Source: JBQTKD01 sp052386455 (GTDB lineage: Bacteria > Actinomycetota > Actinomycetes > Sporichthyales > Sporichthyaceae). Taken from it: a DNA stretch of 64,000 bases. Position 1 is the first letter of the stretch. Each line of letters begins with the position of its first letter. A program made the position numbers and the translations under genes. The stretch spans positions 29,935 to 93,934 of the forward strand of contig JBQTKD010000043.1 in the NCBI GenBank assembly GCA_052386455.1, given 5' to 3'. The notes under the pieces are model-generated. The model made no database searches, was not told the origin of the DNA, and worked only from the letters and a program-made list of their open reading frames with translations. Shown piece by piece: positions 15,377 through 23,792 of the stretch.

Positions 15377-17943
15377 TTGACGACCTTGACCTTCACCGTC
15401 GCGGACTTGCCGCTGACGAGCAGGTTGTCGCCGGAGCGGTAGAGGCGGTAGCTCATCGTGCCGGTCTTCTTGGGCTTGATCGTCAGCTTGCAGTAGCCGG
15501 TGGCGTCGGTGGTGCAACTGGAGATCTTGGACCACTTTCCGTCCAGGTACTGCTGCAACTGCAGCACCTGCCCCTTCTTCTCCTGGTTGAGGAAGGCGCC
15601 GAAGCTTTTCGACGTGCCGAGCTTCAGGCTCGAGATCGAGCAGCACAGGTTGAGGGAGGGCCGAACGTCGATGGGCATCGTCCCGCCCGCGACGGGAGCC
15701 ATGGTGCCCGCTCCGGCGAACACCCAGCGTGCCTCGGTCCTCCACGTCGGTCGGAAGTACCGCACCCGAACGACTCCGTTGCTGCCGCTGGTTGCCGTCT
15801 CCAGCGTCGTCCACGTCGAGGTACCCACGGTGCGCGTCTGCAGAGCCACCGGCTGGCTCTTCAGCGGCGTTCCGTCGCGTCCGTCGCGCAGAACGGCGCT
15901 GAATTCGACGTCGGTCTGAAAGTCGACCGTGGTCGCGGAGGCTCCGGAGGACGCCAACACGGAGGGGAAGCCGGGGATGTCGACGGTGGTCGCGACGGCG
16001 GGCGGGTTCGCGTTCTCCGTGGTCGCGAACATCGCCAGGCCGTACTTGTGACCCGCCCTCAGATTCTGGAAGTCGGACACCCGCCACCAGTTCGGCCCAC
16101 CGACCTGGAAGGTCTTCGTGCCGCCGGCCGCCGGCATCGTCTCGTCGACGACCACGGGTCCGGAGTCGGGCCCGGGGCGAGCGGGCAGGTAGGCCATGCG
16201 CGCGACGATCCGCCACGGCTGCGCGTCCGGCGGCACGGTGACCTGCACCTGCAGCCAGCGCCTGTCGCCGTCGACCACGGGAGTGACGGTCATCGACGGC
16301 GCCGGGCCGACCCACGGCGTCGCCGCGGGAGGCACGACGCGGCGTACGACGGAGCTGGGGCCGACCTGGTCGACGACGAGGATCGCGTTCGCACCTGCTG
16401 CGGCGATGTGCGGCTGCTTCAGTTCCGCGGCTCCGGCTCCGGTGGCGCCGGAACCGAAAGCGGTCGTGAGCGTGTTGTCTGCGGCTCTGCGCCACACCGG
16501 GATCGGCAGCGGCTGGTGCGTGTAGGGGTCGGACTCCGGGAACGTGTCGACCGAGTACACCGACCCGTCCGCCGTGCTCGCCCAGCTCGGACCCGTACCG
16601 CTGAACACCGTGTGCAGCATGCCGTCGGCACCGAGCCGGTGAAGGCTGTCGTCGCCGACGAGCAGCGAACCGTCGACGCCGTCGCGGCCGAGCCAGGCCA
16701 CCGTGCCGAGGCTCGTGGAGGTCGCGGGGACCTCGTCGCGGAAGACGGTGGTGCCGCCACCGACCACCTTGGTCCACGTGCGCTTGGCGACGTTCAGCGC
16801 CCACACGACGTTGGGCTGACGCTGCGATACGTAGACCGTGGCGCCGTCGGCGGCGGCCGTCATCCGGCCCTCGCCGAGCAGGACCGCGGTCCCGGTCAGG
16901 CCGGCGGCGATCGTCTTGGTCCCGCCGCCGCCGAGCACCTCCACCGTGCCGTCGGTTCGGCGGCGCTGCAGCAGCCAGCCGCTCTTGTCGGTGCCGTGGT
17001 CGCGGCGCAGGGCGTAGAGCGCCCCTGCGTTGTCGTATTCGAGGTCGACCGCGTGCTGGTTGTAGGACTCCATGGCCCAGTAGTCCCAGCTGTCGGGGTC
17101 GCGCTCGTTGGCCGGGGCACCGGGCAGAAGGCGAGTAAGCGTCGAGCCGGAGATCGTGTAGACGCCCCCGTTGGTGCCCATCGCGAGCTGGCCCGCCGGT
17201 CCCGTGGCCGAGTCCTGCACGCGTCCGAGATAGGCCCGCTCGATCGGGGTCCCGTCCGGGGCGTCGACCCATCCGCGTTGGAAGTTGCGCCCAGCGACGC
17301 GGGTCCCGCCCTCGGCCGCCGCGCCGAACTTGACGATCGGTCCGCCGCAGCCGACGAACAGCGCGCCGGGGCCGAGCGCGAGGCCGCCGGGCGTGGCGTA
17401 GCAGACGGTCGGTTTGACGACGCCGTCCTCGCTCCAGACTTGCTCGACCGGGCCGCCGATGTCGAACGCCTTGACGACCAGTCCGGTGGCGCCGCCGCCC
17501 GCGACCGCGACGCGTTGGGCGTCCGCGCTGATCGCGATGCGCTCGTTGTGGTGAATGAACGGCAGGTCCGGCTGCCCTTCGGCGGGCCCCGCGATCCGGT
17601 CGACGGTGCCGTCGGGGCGGATCCGATCGACGGCGGGACCCCCGCCGCGCAGGACGACGACTGTGCCGTCGTCAGCCTCGGCGGCCTCGCTGTTGGCGCC
17701 GGAGAGGACGGTCGAGGCGGTGCCGTCGGGCTGCACGATCTCCGTCGTCCAATTGCCGCCGTAGCGACGCAGGTCGATCAGCATCGAGCCGTCGCGGCGA
17801 ACGAGGAGCACGTTTAGGTCGTCGTTGGAGCCGCCCGTCACGGGGACGGGCACTGCCGTGGCGGTTCCGTCCGTGGCGATGCGCCACACCTGCGGAGTGC
17901 CGGCGTTGTGGGGTTGGAGAGACGTACAGGTCCCCGCCCACAA
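15373..17943 (-). CDS. Secreted NHL/beta-propeller protein, main part (downstream of a frameshift)
   Basis: The larger part of a secreted propeller protein. It shows repeated blades with PDGT, DGTVVVLRGGG, TVYVSQRQPNVVWALN and DGSVYSVD motifs, followed from about residue 540 by beta-sandwich domains, ending VKVKVVK. This frame has no signal peptide. That sits in an overlapping frame at 17.9-18.3 kb, and the two join if one base near 17916-17924 (GAGAGA in the plus strand) is removed. The encoded whole would be about 974 residues. It is coupled by GTGA to the Gly-rich gene. The break may be a sequencing error or a real lesion. A structural or adhesive role is inferred, not shown. Confidence 0.75.
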   Translation of the reverse strand: MWAGTCTSLQPHNAGTPQVWRIATDGTATAVPVPVTGGSNDDLNVLLVRRDGSMLIDLRRYGGNWTTEIVQPDGTASTVLSGANSEAAEADDGTVVVLRGGGPAVDRIRPDGTVDRIAGPAEGQPDLPFIHHNERIAISADAQRVAVAGGGATGLVVKAFDIGGPVEQVWSEDGVVKPTVCYATPGGLALGPGALFVGCGGPIVKFGAAAEGGTRVAGRNFQRGWVDAPDGTPIERAYLGRVQDSATGPAGQLAMGTNGGVYTISGSTLTRLLPGAPANERDPDSWDYWAMESYNQHAVDLEYDNAGALYALRRDHGTDKSGWLLQRRRTDGTVEVLGGGGTKTIAAGLTGTAVLLGEGRMTAAADGATVYVSQRQPNVVWALNVAKRTWTKVVGGGTTVFRDEVPATSTSLGTVAWLGRDGVDGSLLVGDDSLHRLGADGMLHTVFSGTGPSWASTADGSVYSVDTFPESDPYTHQPLPIPVWRRAADNTLTTAFGSGATGAGAAELKQPHIAAAGANAILVVDQVGPSSVVRRVVPPAATPWVGPAPSMTVTPVVDGDRRWLQVQVTVPPDAQPWRIVARMAYLPARPGPDSGPVVVDETMPAAGGTKTFQVGGPNWWRVSDFQNLRAGHKYGLAMFATTENANPPAVATTVDIPGFPSVLASSGASATTVDFQTDVEFSAVLRDGRDGTPLKSQPVALQTRTVGTSTWTTLETATSGSNGVVRVRYFRPTWRTEARWVFAGAGTMAPVAGGTMPIDVRPSLNLCCSISSLKLGTSKSFGAFLNQEKKGQVLQLQQYLDGKWSKISSCTTDATGYCKLTIKPKKTGTMSYRLYRSGDNLLVSGKSATVKVKVVK

Positions 17944-18298
17944 TCCAGAACCGCGGCGAGCCGTAGAACTTCAGGGCCGGGGAGATCGTCGCGCGCGCCG
18001 TAGCGACCACACCGGGGTTGGCGAACTCGGTCGTGATCGTGCCGGTGGCTGCGTCGACGCGCCGGAAACCCTGGACCAGCCGATCCCAGAACCACAGGTC
18101 GCCGTTCTCCGCTCGCACGATCCGGTCGGCGTTGACCTGCGCGTCGAGCGCCAAGCCGCCATCGCCCGCGCCTCCCGCCAGCAGAGTCGTGACGACCGTC
18201 GCAGACGTCACGGCGTCCGCCGTCGGGATCGGCACGGACGCCGGCGCGGCCAGCAGGATCGGCCCGAGCGCCAAGCCCAGGCGTGCGCGTGCGCGCAT
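17672..18298 (-). CDS. N-terminal part of the same NHL/beta-propeller protein (signal peptide, first blade)
   Basis: It begins MRARARLGLALGPILLAAP, a signal peptide cleaved near TADA. The first NHL-like blade follows, with LLAGGAGDGGLALDAQ, ENGDLWFWDR and SPRFWIVGGDLYVS, over about 125 meaningful residues. Past GGDLYVS the frame reads low-complexity Arg-rich shadow sequence until 17672, while the +1 frame continues properly as LQPHNAGTPQVWRI. The first 370 bp are therefore the true 5-prime end of the gene whose body ends at 15373. Taken alone this frame would give a useless truncated product. Confidence 0.65.
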   Translation of the reverse strand: MRARARLGLALGPILLAAPASVPIPTADAVTSATVVTTLLAGGAGDGGLALDAQVNADRIVRAENGDLWFWDRLVQGFRRVDAATGTITTEFANPGVVATARATISPALKFYGSPRFWIVGGDLYVSPTPQRRHSAGVAHRHGRNRHGSARPRDGRLQRRPKRAPRSPRRLDADRPASLRRQLDDGDRAARRHRLDRPLRRQQRGRRG

Positions 18299-18388
18299 GG
18301 TCCCTCCCCAATCCCCAGATCCCCTCCTATTGCACCGGGGCGGGCGCGAGGAGCACCTCGGCCGAGCGGCCAGATCGCCCTGGTCCGT

Positions 18389-18781
18389 TCAGCTCAGAGT
18401 GGGGCGCGGTCCGCGCCGTTCGGCGCGCACGCGCGCTTCTTCGCGCTGGAGTTCGGCCCGGATGTTGCGCTCGCGCCGCAGCCACTCCGGCGCCTCTTCC
18501 TTCACCGCCGCGATCTGAGCGGTGGTCAGCGGCTCGGTGATCTCGGCACGAGCCAGCCCGGAAATCGAGACTCCCAAGCGATCGGCGATGACCTGCCGGG
18601 GATGCGGGCCGTCTCGACGCAGGTCGCGCAGCCACTCGGGCGGGTCGGCCTGCAGGGCGTCGAGTTCGGTGCGCGAGACGACGCCGTGGCGGAACTCCTC
18701 GGGAGTTGCCTCGAGCAGGACGCCGAGCTTCTTCGCCGCCGTCGCGGGCTTCATCGTCTGAACCGATCTCTGCCGCGTCAT
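18389..18781 (-). CDS. DUF5997 family protein
   Basis: A 130-residue actinobacterial protein of unknown function. It shows the family pattern MKPATAAKKLGV, TPEEFRHGVVSR, PPEWLRDLRRDGPHPR, DRLGVSISGLAR, TEPLTTAQIAA and APEWLRRER. The central segment may form a helix-turn-helix, so a DNA-related role is possible. ATG 18781 is supported by a TAGCCT -10 box seven bases upstream (leaderless); a later Met at 18754 also starts the conserved part. In many relatives this gene sits beside a LysR-type effector-domain protein. Here that partner is 4.3 kb away at 23.1 kb, next to a broken DUF5997 remnant. Confidence 0.82.
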   Translation of the reverse strand: MTRQRSVQTMKPATAAKKLGVLLEATPEEFRHGVVSRTELDALQADPPEWLRDLRRDGPHPRQVIADRLGVSISGLARAEITEPLTTAQIAAVKEEAPEWLRRERNIRAELQREEARVRAERRGPRPTLS

Positions 18782-18788
18782 GTGTCCC

Positions 18789-18794
18789 AGGCTA
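18789..18794 (-). promoter_or_regulatory. -10 element TAGCCT, leaderless promoter of the DUF5997 gene
   Basis: Read on the minus strand, TAGCCT fits TAnnnT and ends seven bases before ATG 18781. There is no ribosome site. The same hexamer precedes three other starts in the window. Confidence 0.5.
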
Positions 18795-18826
18795 CGCTCG
18801 CCGTCCCGCGAAGAGGCGCACGCGCC

Positions 18827-19870
18827 CTACCCGACCGCGGGGCGATCGCGGGTTGGCGCCACTGGGTCGGGCGATCCCACGGCCTGCAGATGACGGACCG
18901 TCACCAACAACGAGGTTCGGAGCGACGTCTCGGTATAGGGGATGTCGAGTGTCGCGCAGTGCGCCCGCACGAGCGGCCGCGCTCGCCGCAGATGCGGACG
19001 CGGCATGCTCGGGAAGAGGTGGTGTTCGACCTGGTAGTTGAGGTTCCCCGTAAACCAGTCGAGAACAGGTCCGCCGCGGACGTTGCGGGTGGTCAGCACC
19101 TGCTTGCGCAGGAAGTCCCAACGTGAACCCGGCGGCGGCATCGGCATGCCCTTGTGATTCGGCGCGAAGGCGGCGCCCAGGTGCAGGCCGACGAGGGCCT
19201 GGTGGACGAGGGCGAACACCGCGGCCTTGGCCGGACCCATGACGACGAGGAGCAGGCCCACGTACGCGGCGAAGTGCGCCACCAGGGGCAGTACGTCCCG
19301 CGGCCCGCGGGCGGCCCGCAGGCTGCTCAAGTGCAGGTGCAGCGACTCGAGCAGGAGCAGTGGGAAGAACAGCCGGCCCTGGTTGTTGTTGATCCACGCG
19401 CGCAGCCCGCGCCGACCGCGGCGCTGTTCGGGCGTCCAGCACAGCACCCCGTCGCCGACGTCGGGGTCGCGCCCGACCTCGTTGGGATTGGCGTGGTGCC
19501 TGGAGTGGCGGTCGATCCACCAGTGCGATCCCAAACCCACCACGACGTCGCCGACCACCCAGCCGAGCCATCGGTTGACTCGGGCGGTGCGGGCCACCTG
19601 ACGGTGCCCGACGTCGTGGCCCACGAAGACCATGCGCACGGAGAAGATCGCCACGGGCACGGCGAGCAGCAGTTGCCACCAGGTGCTGCCGACCAGCCAC
19701 ACGACGGCCCAGACCGCGGCGAGCGCGAGCGCGTCGGTGCCGATCAGCAGCGCGTACCGGCGCCGGCGCAATCGCAGCAGCCCGTGCGCGCGGACGGCCT
19801 GCAGCAGCGGCGCGAAATCGCTGCCCTGACCCGCCGGCGTCGCGCTCACCACTCCCGCTTCACCTGACAC
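18827..19870 (-). CDS. Membrane fatty acid desaturase
   Basis: About 347 residues with four or more hydrophobic segments and three histidine boxes: GHDVGHRQ, HSRHHANPN and NYQVEHHLFP. These bind the di-iron centre of acyl-lipid desaturases, which introduce a double bond in membrane fatty acids using O2 and reduced ferredoxin. The third box is the QxxHH form seen in front-end and DesA3-like enzymes. The start is uncertain: GTG 19870 lacks a ribosome site and overlaps the upstream gene by 11 bp, while GTGs at 19852 and 19849 are alternatives. Position specificity cannot be told. Confidence 0.9.
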   Translation of the reverse strand: MSGEAGVVSATPAGQGSDFAPLLQAVRAHGLLRLRRRRYALLIGTDALALAAVWAVVWLVGSTWWQLLLAVPVAIFSVRMVFVGHDVGHRQVARTARVNRWLGWVVGDVVVGLGSHWWIDRHSRHHANPNEVGRDPDVGDGVLCWTPEQRRGRRGLRAWINNNQGRLFFPLLLLESLHLHLSSLRAARGPRDVLPLVAHFAAYVGLLLVVMGPAKAAVFALVHQALVGLHLGAAFAPNHKGMPMPPPGSRWDFLRKQVLTTRNVRGGPVLDWFTGNLNYQVEHHLFPSMPRPHLRRARPLVRAHCATLDIPYTETSLRTSLLVTVRHLQAVGSPDPVAPTRDRPAVG

Positions 19871-20186
19871 GGTGGAGGTTCACCCGTCCGGCCCAGGATC
19901 GTTCCGACTCCTCGGCGGCCTCGCGTCGCCGCACGAGCTCGACGGACTGGGCCGTGCCACACGCCGAGCAGCCTGCACCCGTGAGAACGCCGCCCTGCTC
20001 GGGGAAGCGCTCCCACGACTCGTCGACGACGAGATCGCACAGGGTGCGGCCAGAGCCCGGGCGGTACAGGTGTTCCGGAGCCACCGGCGTCCTGGCGGAC
20101 TCGGAGAAGCCGCGGTAGCGGACCTGCGCCGACATTCCACCGTCCCGCCCGCGGAACGCCACGATCTGGTACGGGTCTTCCTCCAT
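19860..20186 (-). CDS. Small putative zinc-binding protein
   Basis: A 108-residue protein beginning MEEDPYQIVAFRGRDGG. It contains EHLYRPGSGRTLCDLVVDES followed by GCSACG. His, Cys and a CxxC pair in this order match a loose zinc-ribbon pattern that occurs in small actinobacterial proteins. The codon pattern is typical of the window and the frame overlaps the desaturase start by about 11 bp, which suggests coupling. The ATG is chosen because conserved-looking sequence starts there; the frame is open further upstream into degenerate DNA. Function unknown. Confidence 0.5.
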   Translation of the reverse strand: MEEDPYQIVAFRGRDGGMSAQVRYRGFSESARTPVAPEHLYRPGSGRTLCDLVVDESWERFPEQGGVLTGAGCSACGTAQSVELVRRREAAEESERSWAGRVNLHRVR

Positions 20187-20644
20187 CAGCCCACCCGGAG
20201 GGCGAGGCTGCGGGCTGCGACGGCGGATCCAGGTACGGCCCGATCTCGCCATCCCAGGCCTGCGCGGTAGCGGTACTGGGGACCGTCCGCGGGCCGGTGC
20301 ACGGCAGGCGAGCGGGGGATCGCTCCCGGGTCCCAGGCGTGGAATCCGTCGGCGTGGTTGACGCGGGGCGTGGCCAAAACCGGGTTGTAGACGGTCACAT
20401 GGGCCTCCAGCGCGAGAGCGCGAAGCCCTTGGGGTTGCAAGGACGTCGCTCGGTCGCGGAGTCGTCGTGGGAAGCGTGCTGCTGGGCGAATGCCTCGGGC
20501 GCGTACCTACGACGCGAGCTGACTCGGGGCCATCCACTCGCCGGGCCACCGATTGGCCGCGCAACGAGGGAAGCAACCTCCATCATCTCTCCTACCGGAC
20601 CCGACCGCAAACACCCACGGCGGGTCGTCGCCCGGTTCCCGAGG
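20187..20644. other. Degenerate non-coding stretch
   Basis: No convincing gene is seen. It contains one copy (20534-20568) of a diverged direct repeat that recurs at 20971-21005 inside the decayed GHKL gene, with about 30 of 35 positions shared. The stretch therefore looks like eroded duplicate DNA. Confidence 0.45.
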
Positions 20645-21136
20645 CTATGGGCCCACCAGGAACAGTGGGCGTGTGCGGCGGTGGGCACCGTCGATCGGCG
20701 GCGGCGCCTCCGGGTGCACGCAGGGAAGACTCAGGCTGAACCACACCGCCTTGCCCGCCGGGTTCTCGGACACGCCCCAGGAACGGGCCACGGCGGCAAC
20801 GATGGCCAGACCGTGGCCGCCCGGTCCGGGGGGCAGCACCACGTAGGGCCCGGAATCGGACACCGCGATCGTGATCCGGTCCGTCACCGCAATCTCCACG
20901 CCCATGCACTCCCCGGCGGGCGCAAGCCGCCACTCGTCCGGGGGCGTGGTACTGCTGCACACGGGGCGCGCCACCCGCCGGGTCACCGATTGACCGCGCG
21001 GCGAAGGGGCTTCCTCGATACTCCTCGCCGATGGCGAGAACGGCAATAGACGAGCGCCGTTCCCGACTCCAAGGGACGTCCCCGTCGTTCCACGCAGACG
21101 AACATCGCCGCTCGCAGGTGCGCCCGGCCAGGGCAC
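20645..21136 (-). pseudogene. Decayed GHKL (anti-sigma-like) gene
   Basis: The C-terminal half is clearly related to the intact GHKL protein at 8.3 kb. It reads VTDRITIAVSDSG, then PGGHGLAIVAAVARSWG and KAVWFSLSLP, against VTDRITITVLDDE, GGGRGLRIVAAVSRDWG and KAVWFSLDLP. The N-terminal helix and N-box that bind Mg-ATP are not recognisable (SVTRRVARPVC stands where ELVANAVRHA is expected), and about 25 extra residues trail the normal end. An internal ATG at 20905 would give only 86 residues. It is best read as a truncated pseudogene. Confidence 0.6.
20971..21005. repeat. Diverged 35-bp direct repeat, copy 2 (copy 1 at 20534-20568)
   Basis: Both copies share CGCCGGG-CACCGATTG-CCGCGC with about five differences. 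The pair suggests an old local duplication. Confidence 0.5.
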
Positions 21137-21194
21137 TGCGATCGGCGATGTCGAAGACGTAGCCGGGGGTAGGCCGGCTACGTCTGACGCGGCG

Positions 21195-22781
21195 TCACTT
21201 CCAGGTGTAGATGACGAACTGATCCTCGTCTGGGGCGAACCCGGACGGCGAGCCGTCGGGGTTGGCCGACGTGTTGGACGAGGTGTACTTGTACATGAAT
21301 TCGCGACCCTGGCCGTGTTCCCTGTTCCAGTTGGTGCCGTAGCGCTCGGAGTTCTTCCACGAGAAGCGCTGGTCCAACGACGCGTCGGCTTCGTAGACGT
21401 CGCCGTTGCCGAGTTGCGCCATGAGCCGCTCGCGCGTGAGGTTCGGCCCCACCGCCTTCGCCGCCTTCGCGAACACGTTCGCGCCCACGTAGCCGGCCTG
21501 CACGATGTGGTGGTTCGTGCCGCGGTTGGCGCGGGCGTACTTGAACATGACCGCCATGAACTCCGGGCCCCACAGCTTGTAGGTCGTGTTGGTCCAGTAC
21601 CGGTTCACAGGGTGCTTGCCGAAGATCGAACCGAGCACCTCGGCCGCGAGGTGGTTGCCCGAGATGCCGAGCGTCGGGTAGTAGTTCTGCTGAGCGGCTT
21701 CGACCATGAACTTCGCCATGGTCGCCGGGTTGATCACATAGTGAATGATGTGCTCGGGGTTTGCCGCGCGCATCGAAAGAACGTGCGAAGACATCGAGGT
21801 CTCGGAAATGGAGACGTCGGCCTTCTTCACCAGCTTGGCGCCGGAGGCGTCCATGATCTTCGAGACTTCGTTGCAGGCCAGCTGCATCTCGGGGCTCGTC
21901 AGGCAGACCAGGCCGTAGGTCTTGGGCTTGACGACGTTCTTCGCCCAGTTCGCGCCGGCCATCGCCTCGTGGATCATCGACATGTGGGTCGGGAACATGT
22001 ACGGGTCCTGCCACTCGGTCTGCGAGTAGGCCCACGTACCGACGGCCGGCACCTTGAACTGCTTGAGGTCGTCGTGCACCGATGCCGACGCCCACGACGA
22101 ATAGGTCAGCAGAGAGAAGACGCGGTCCTGACTGACGAGCTTCTTGATGCAGGCCTTCGAACGGGAGACCTCGCCGGGACCGTCGTCGCAGTCGGTGACG
22201 AGCAGCCGACGCCCGAGCACTCCGCCGCGGTCGTTGATCGACGTGAGCGAGGCCGACAGGCCCCGGACCATGGGCGCAACGAGGACGTTGCCCAGCGCCA
22301 TGCCGTGCATCGAGACCGAGCCCAGTTTGATGGAGTCCTTGGACACGCCGACGTCGGTCGCGCCGCCCTTCTCCGCGGCGATTGTCTCGTTCGCGGCCTT
22401 CTCCGTCGCGTTGTCGAGGCTGGTGATCCCCGCGTCTTCGGCGGCCACGGCCTTGTTCGCCTTCGCGGGCGCGGCCTTGCTCTTGGCGGCCGACGCGTCG
22501 GCCTTCGCGGCCTTGACCGCGGGCGCGACCTTCTTCGCCACGGGCGCCGCTGCCGGCGCCGCCGCGGCGACCTTTGCGTCTGCGTGGCTCTCGCTCGCGT
22601 GGGCTGCGGGCGCGTCCGCGGCTTCCGCCGGGGCCGCTGCCGGAGCTGCCGCGGGTGCGGCCGACTGCTCTGCGACGGCCTGCGGCCCGTCTCCGCTGCC
22701 GCCACAGGCGGTCAACGTCAGCGCCACGCTGACCGCTACGGGAAGGACGATCACGGCGCGTCGTTGCGCAATGGGTCTCAT
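21195..22781 (-). CDS. Substrate-binding lipoprotein of a branched-chain-amino-acid-type ABC system
   Basis: A 528-residue exported lipoprotein with lipobox LTAC (Cys26). An unusually long Ala/Lys/Pro-rich linker spans about residues 33-130. A type I periplasmic-binding fold follows (SIKLGSVSMHG, INDRGGVLGRRLLVTDCDDG, YSSWASASVHDDL, FGLV-like TYGLVCLTSPEMQLACNEV). The family captures amino acids, amides or aromatic compounds for LivHMGF-type transporters, but no permease or ATPase gene is in the window. The start has GAGGAG six bases upstream. The linker may span a thick wall. Ligand unknown. Confidence 0.88.
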   Translation of the reverse strand: MRPIAQRRAVIVLPVAVSVALTLTACGGSGDGPQAVAEQSAAPAAAPAAAPAEAADAPAAHASESHADAKVAAAAPAAAPVAKKVAPAVKAAKADASAAKSKAAPAKANKAVAAEDAGITSLDNATEKAANETIAAEKGGATDVGVSKDSIKLGSVSMHGMALGNVLVAPMVRGLSASLTSINDRGGVLGRRLLVTDCDDGPGEVSRSKACIKKLVSQDRVFSLLTYSSWASASVHDDLKQFKVPAVGTWAYSQTEWQDPYMFPTHMSMIHEAMAGANWAKNVVKPKTYGLVCLTSPEMQLACNEVSKIMDASGAKLVKKADVSISETSMSSHVLSMRAANPEHIIHYVINPATMAKFMVEAAQQNYYPTLGISGNHLAAEVLGSIFGKHPVNRYWTNTTYKLWGPEFMAVMFKYARANRGTNHHIVQAGYVGANVFAKAAKAVGPNLTRERLMAQLGNGDVYEADASLDQRFSWKNSERYGTNWNREHGQGREFMYKYTSSNTSANPDGSPSGFAPDEDQFVIYTWK

Positions 22782-22870
22782 GTGTTCTCCTCGTCGGGGG
22801 CTCGGTGGGGCCCAGGCTCATGGGACCACCGGCGGCGCACCCGGGGATCGCCCCCGCGGGGTCAAGAACT

Positions 22871-22884
22871 ACCCCCTTGGGGGT
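22871..22884. promoter_or_regulatory. Palindrome ACCCCCTTGGGGGT upstream of the lipoprotein gene
   Basis: Six-base perfect arms around TT, about 90 bp upstream of ATG 22781. The form resembles response-regulator half-site pairs, so it is a candidate operator. Confidence 0.4.
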
Positions 22885-22959
22885 GAATGTGGCCCCGCTC
22901 ACACGGCGGATCGAGCCGAGTGTCAACACACGACATTCGACCGTCGGCTGCTTGTCCTT

Positions 22960-23040
22960 CTACGCGGCGATCTGAGCGGTCGTCAGGGGCTCGGTGATCT
23001 GCGCCCGCGCCGGCCCAGAGATCGACGCTCCCAGGCGGCC
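22960..23040 (-). pseudogene. DUF5997 gene remnant
   Basis: Twenty-six codons read GRLGASISGPARAQITEPLT followed by TAQIAA and a stop. They align to DRLGVSISGLARAEITEPLT and TAQIAA in the intact DUF5997 protein at 18.4 kb. The flanking parts of the family are gone. The rest of the 22782-23082 gap holds only the palindrome at 22871 and upstream sequence. Confidence 0.75.
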
Positions 23041-23069
23041 ATGCGCCCAAGGCTGCCGAGACCGGCCAC

Positions 23070-23075
23070 TAGCCT
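23070..23075 (+). promoter_or_regulatory. -10 element TAGCCT, leaderless promoter of the LysR-like gene
   Basis: TAGCCT lies seven bases before GTG 23083 and no Shine-Dalgarno sequence is present. Confidence 0.5.
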
Positions 23076-23082
23076 GAGCCGC

Positions 23083-23754
23083 GTGACCGAAGCGAGCACT
23101 GCGGCATTCCGGCTCGCCTTCGTCCCCGGCGTCACCCCGGACAAGTGGGTGCGGATGTGGTCCGAGCGCCGGCCCCGCGTTCCGCTGGACCTCGTTGCGG
23201 CCGGCAACGACGAGGCCGTGCCTCTGATCCGGACCGGCGCGGTGGACGCCGCCCTGCTCCGCCTGCCGATCGACCGGACCGGGCTGCACGCCATCCCGCT
23301 CTACGTCGAGGTCTCGGTGGCCGTGGTCCCCAAGACGCACTTCGTCTCCGCGGCCGACGAGGCGCTGGTCGCCGACCTGGCCGACGAGATCGTCCTGCGC
23401 CCGCGCGACGAGACACTCGCCTGGCCCGGCGGCGGGCCGGGCACGCCGGCGACCTACGTCCCCGACACGACGGCCGAGGCGATCGAGCTCGTCGCCGCGG
23501 GCGTGGGCCTGCTGGTCCTCCCCCAGTCGCTGGCACGCCTGCACCACCGCCGCGACCTCGTCTACCGCCCGCTGGTCGACGCTCCCTCCTCGACCGTCGC
23601 CCTCGCCTGGCCGGACGGCGAGAACTCCGACTCGATGGAGGAGTTCATCGGGATCGTCCGCGGCCGTACGGTCAACAGCTCGCGCACTCCGCGCCGGGAC
23701 GGGGCCCCGGACGCGCGATCCCCCGCTCCGAAGGGCGCCGCTCGACGCTGCTGA
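23083..23754 (+). CDS. LysR-type effector-binding domain protein without a DNA-binding domain
   Basis: A 223-residue protein with the fold of a LysR substrate-binding domain: FRLAFVPGVTPDKWVRMW, AGNDEAVPLIRTGAVDAALLR, AVVPKTHFVS, VAAGVGLLVLPQSLARL and a basic C-terminal tail FIGIVRGRTVNSSR. No N-terminal winged helix exists upstream, and the start codon lies right after the promoter box. In actinobacteria this stand-alone domain is a conserved neighbour of DUF5997, which may supply the DNA-binding half. Here only a 26-codon DUF5997 remnant is left beside it, and the intact copy is elsewhere. Confidence 0.82.
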   Translation: MTEASTAAFRLAFVPGVTPDKWVRMWSERRPRVPLDLVAAGNDEAVPLIRTGAVDAALLRLPIDRTGLHAIPLYVEVSVAVVPKTHFVSAADEALVADLADEIVLRPRDETLAWPGGGPGTPATYVPDTTAEAIELVAAGVGLLVLPQSLARLHHRRDLVYRPLVDAPSSTVALAWPDGENSDSMEEFIGIVRGRTVNSSRTPRRDGAPDARSPAPKGAARRC

Positions 23755-23792
23755 CCACCGAGCACAGAAGCGCCGGATGAGGCGGCCGCGGG
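23751..23792. repeat. Interspersed 42-bp repeat, copy 2
   Basis: It begins CTGACCACCGAGCACAGAAG and overlaps the stop codon of the LysR-like gene. It matches 13512-13553 at 37 of 42 positions. Confidence 0.7.

Noticed and set aside
22640..22780. Ala/Lys-rich stretch of the lipoprotein as a separate repeat or histone-like gene
   Set aside because: It is in frame with a lipobox signal and the binding domain, so it is a linker.
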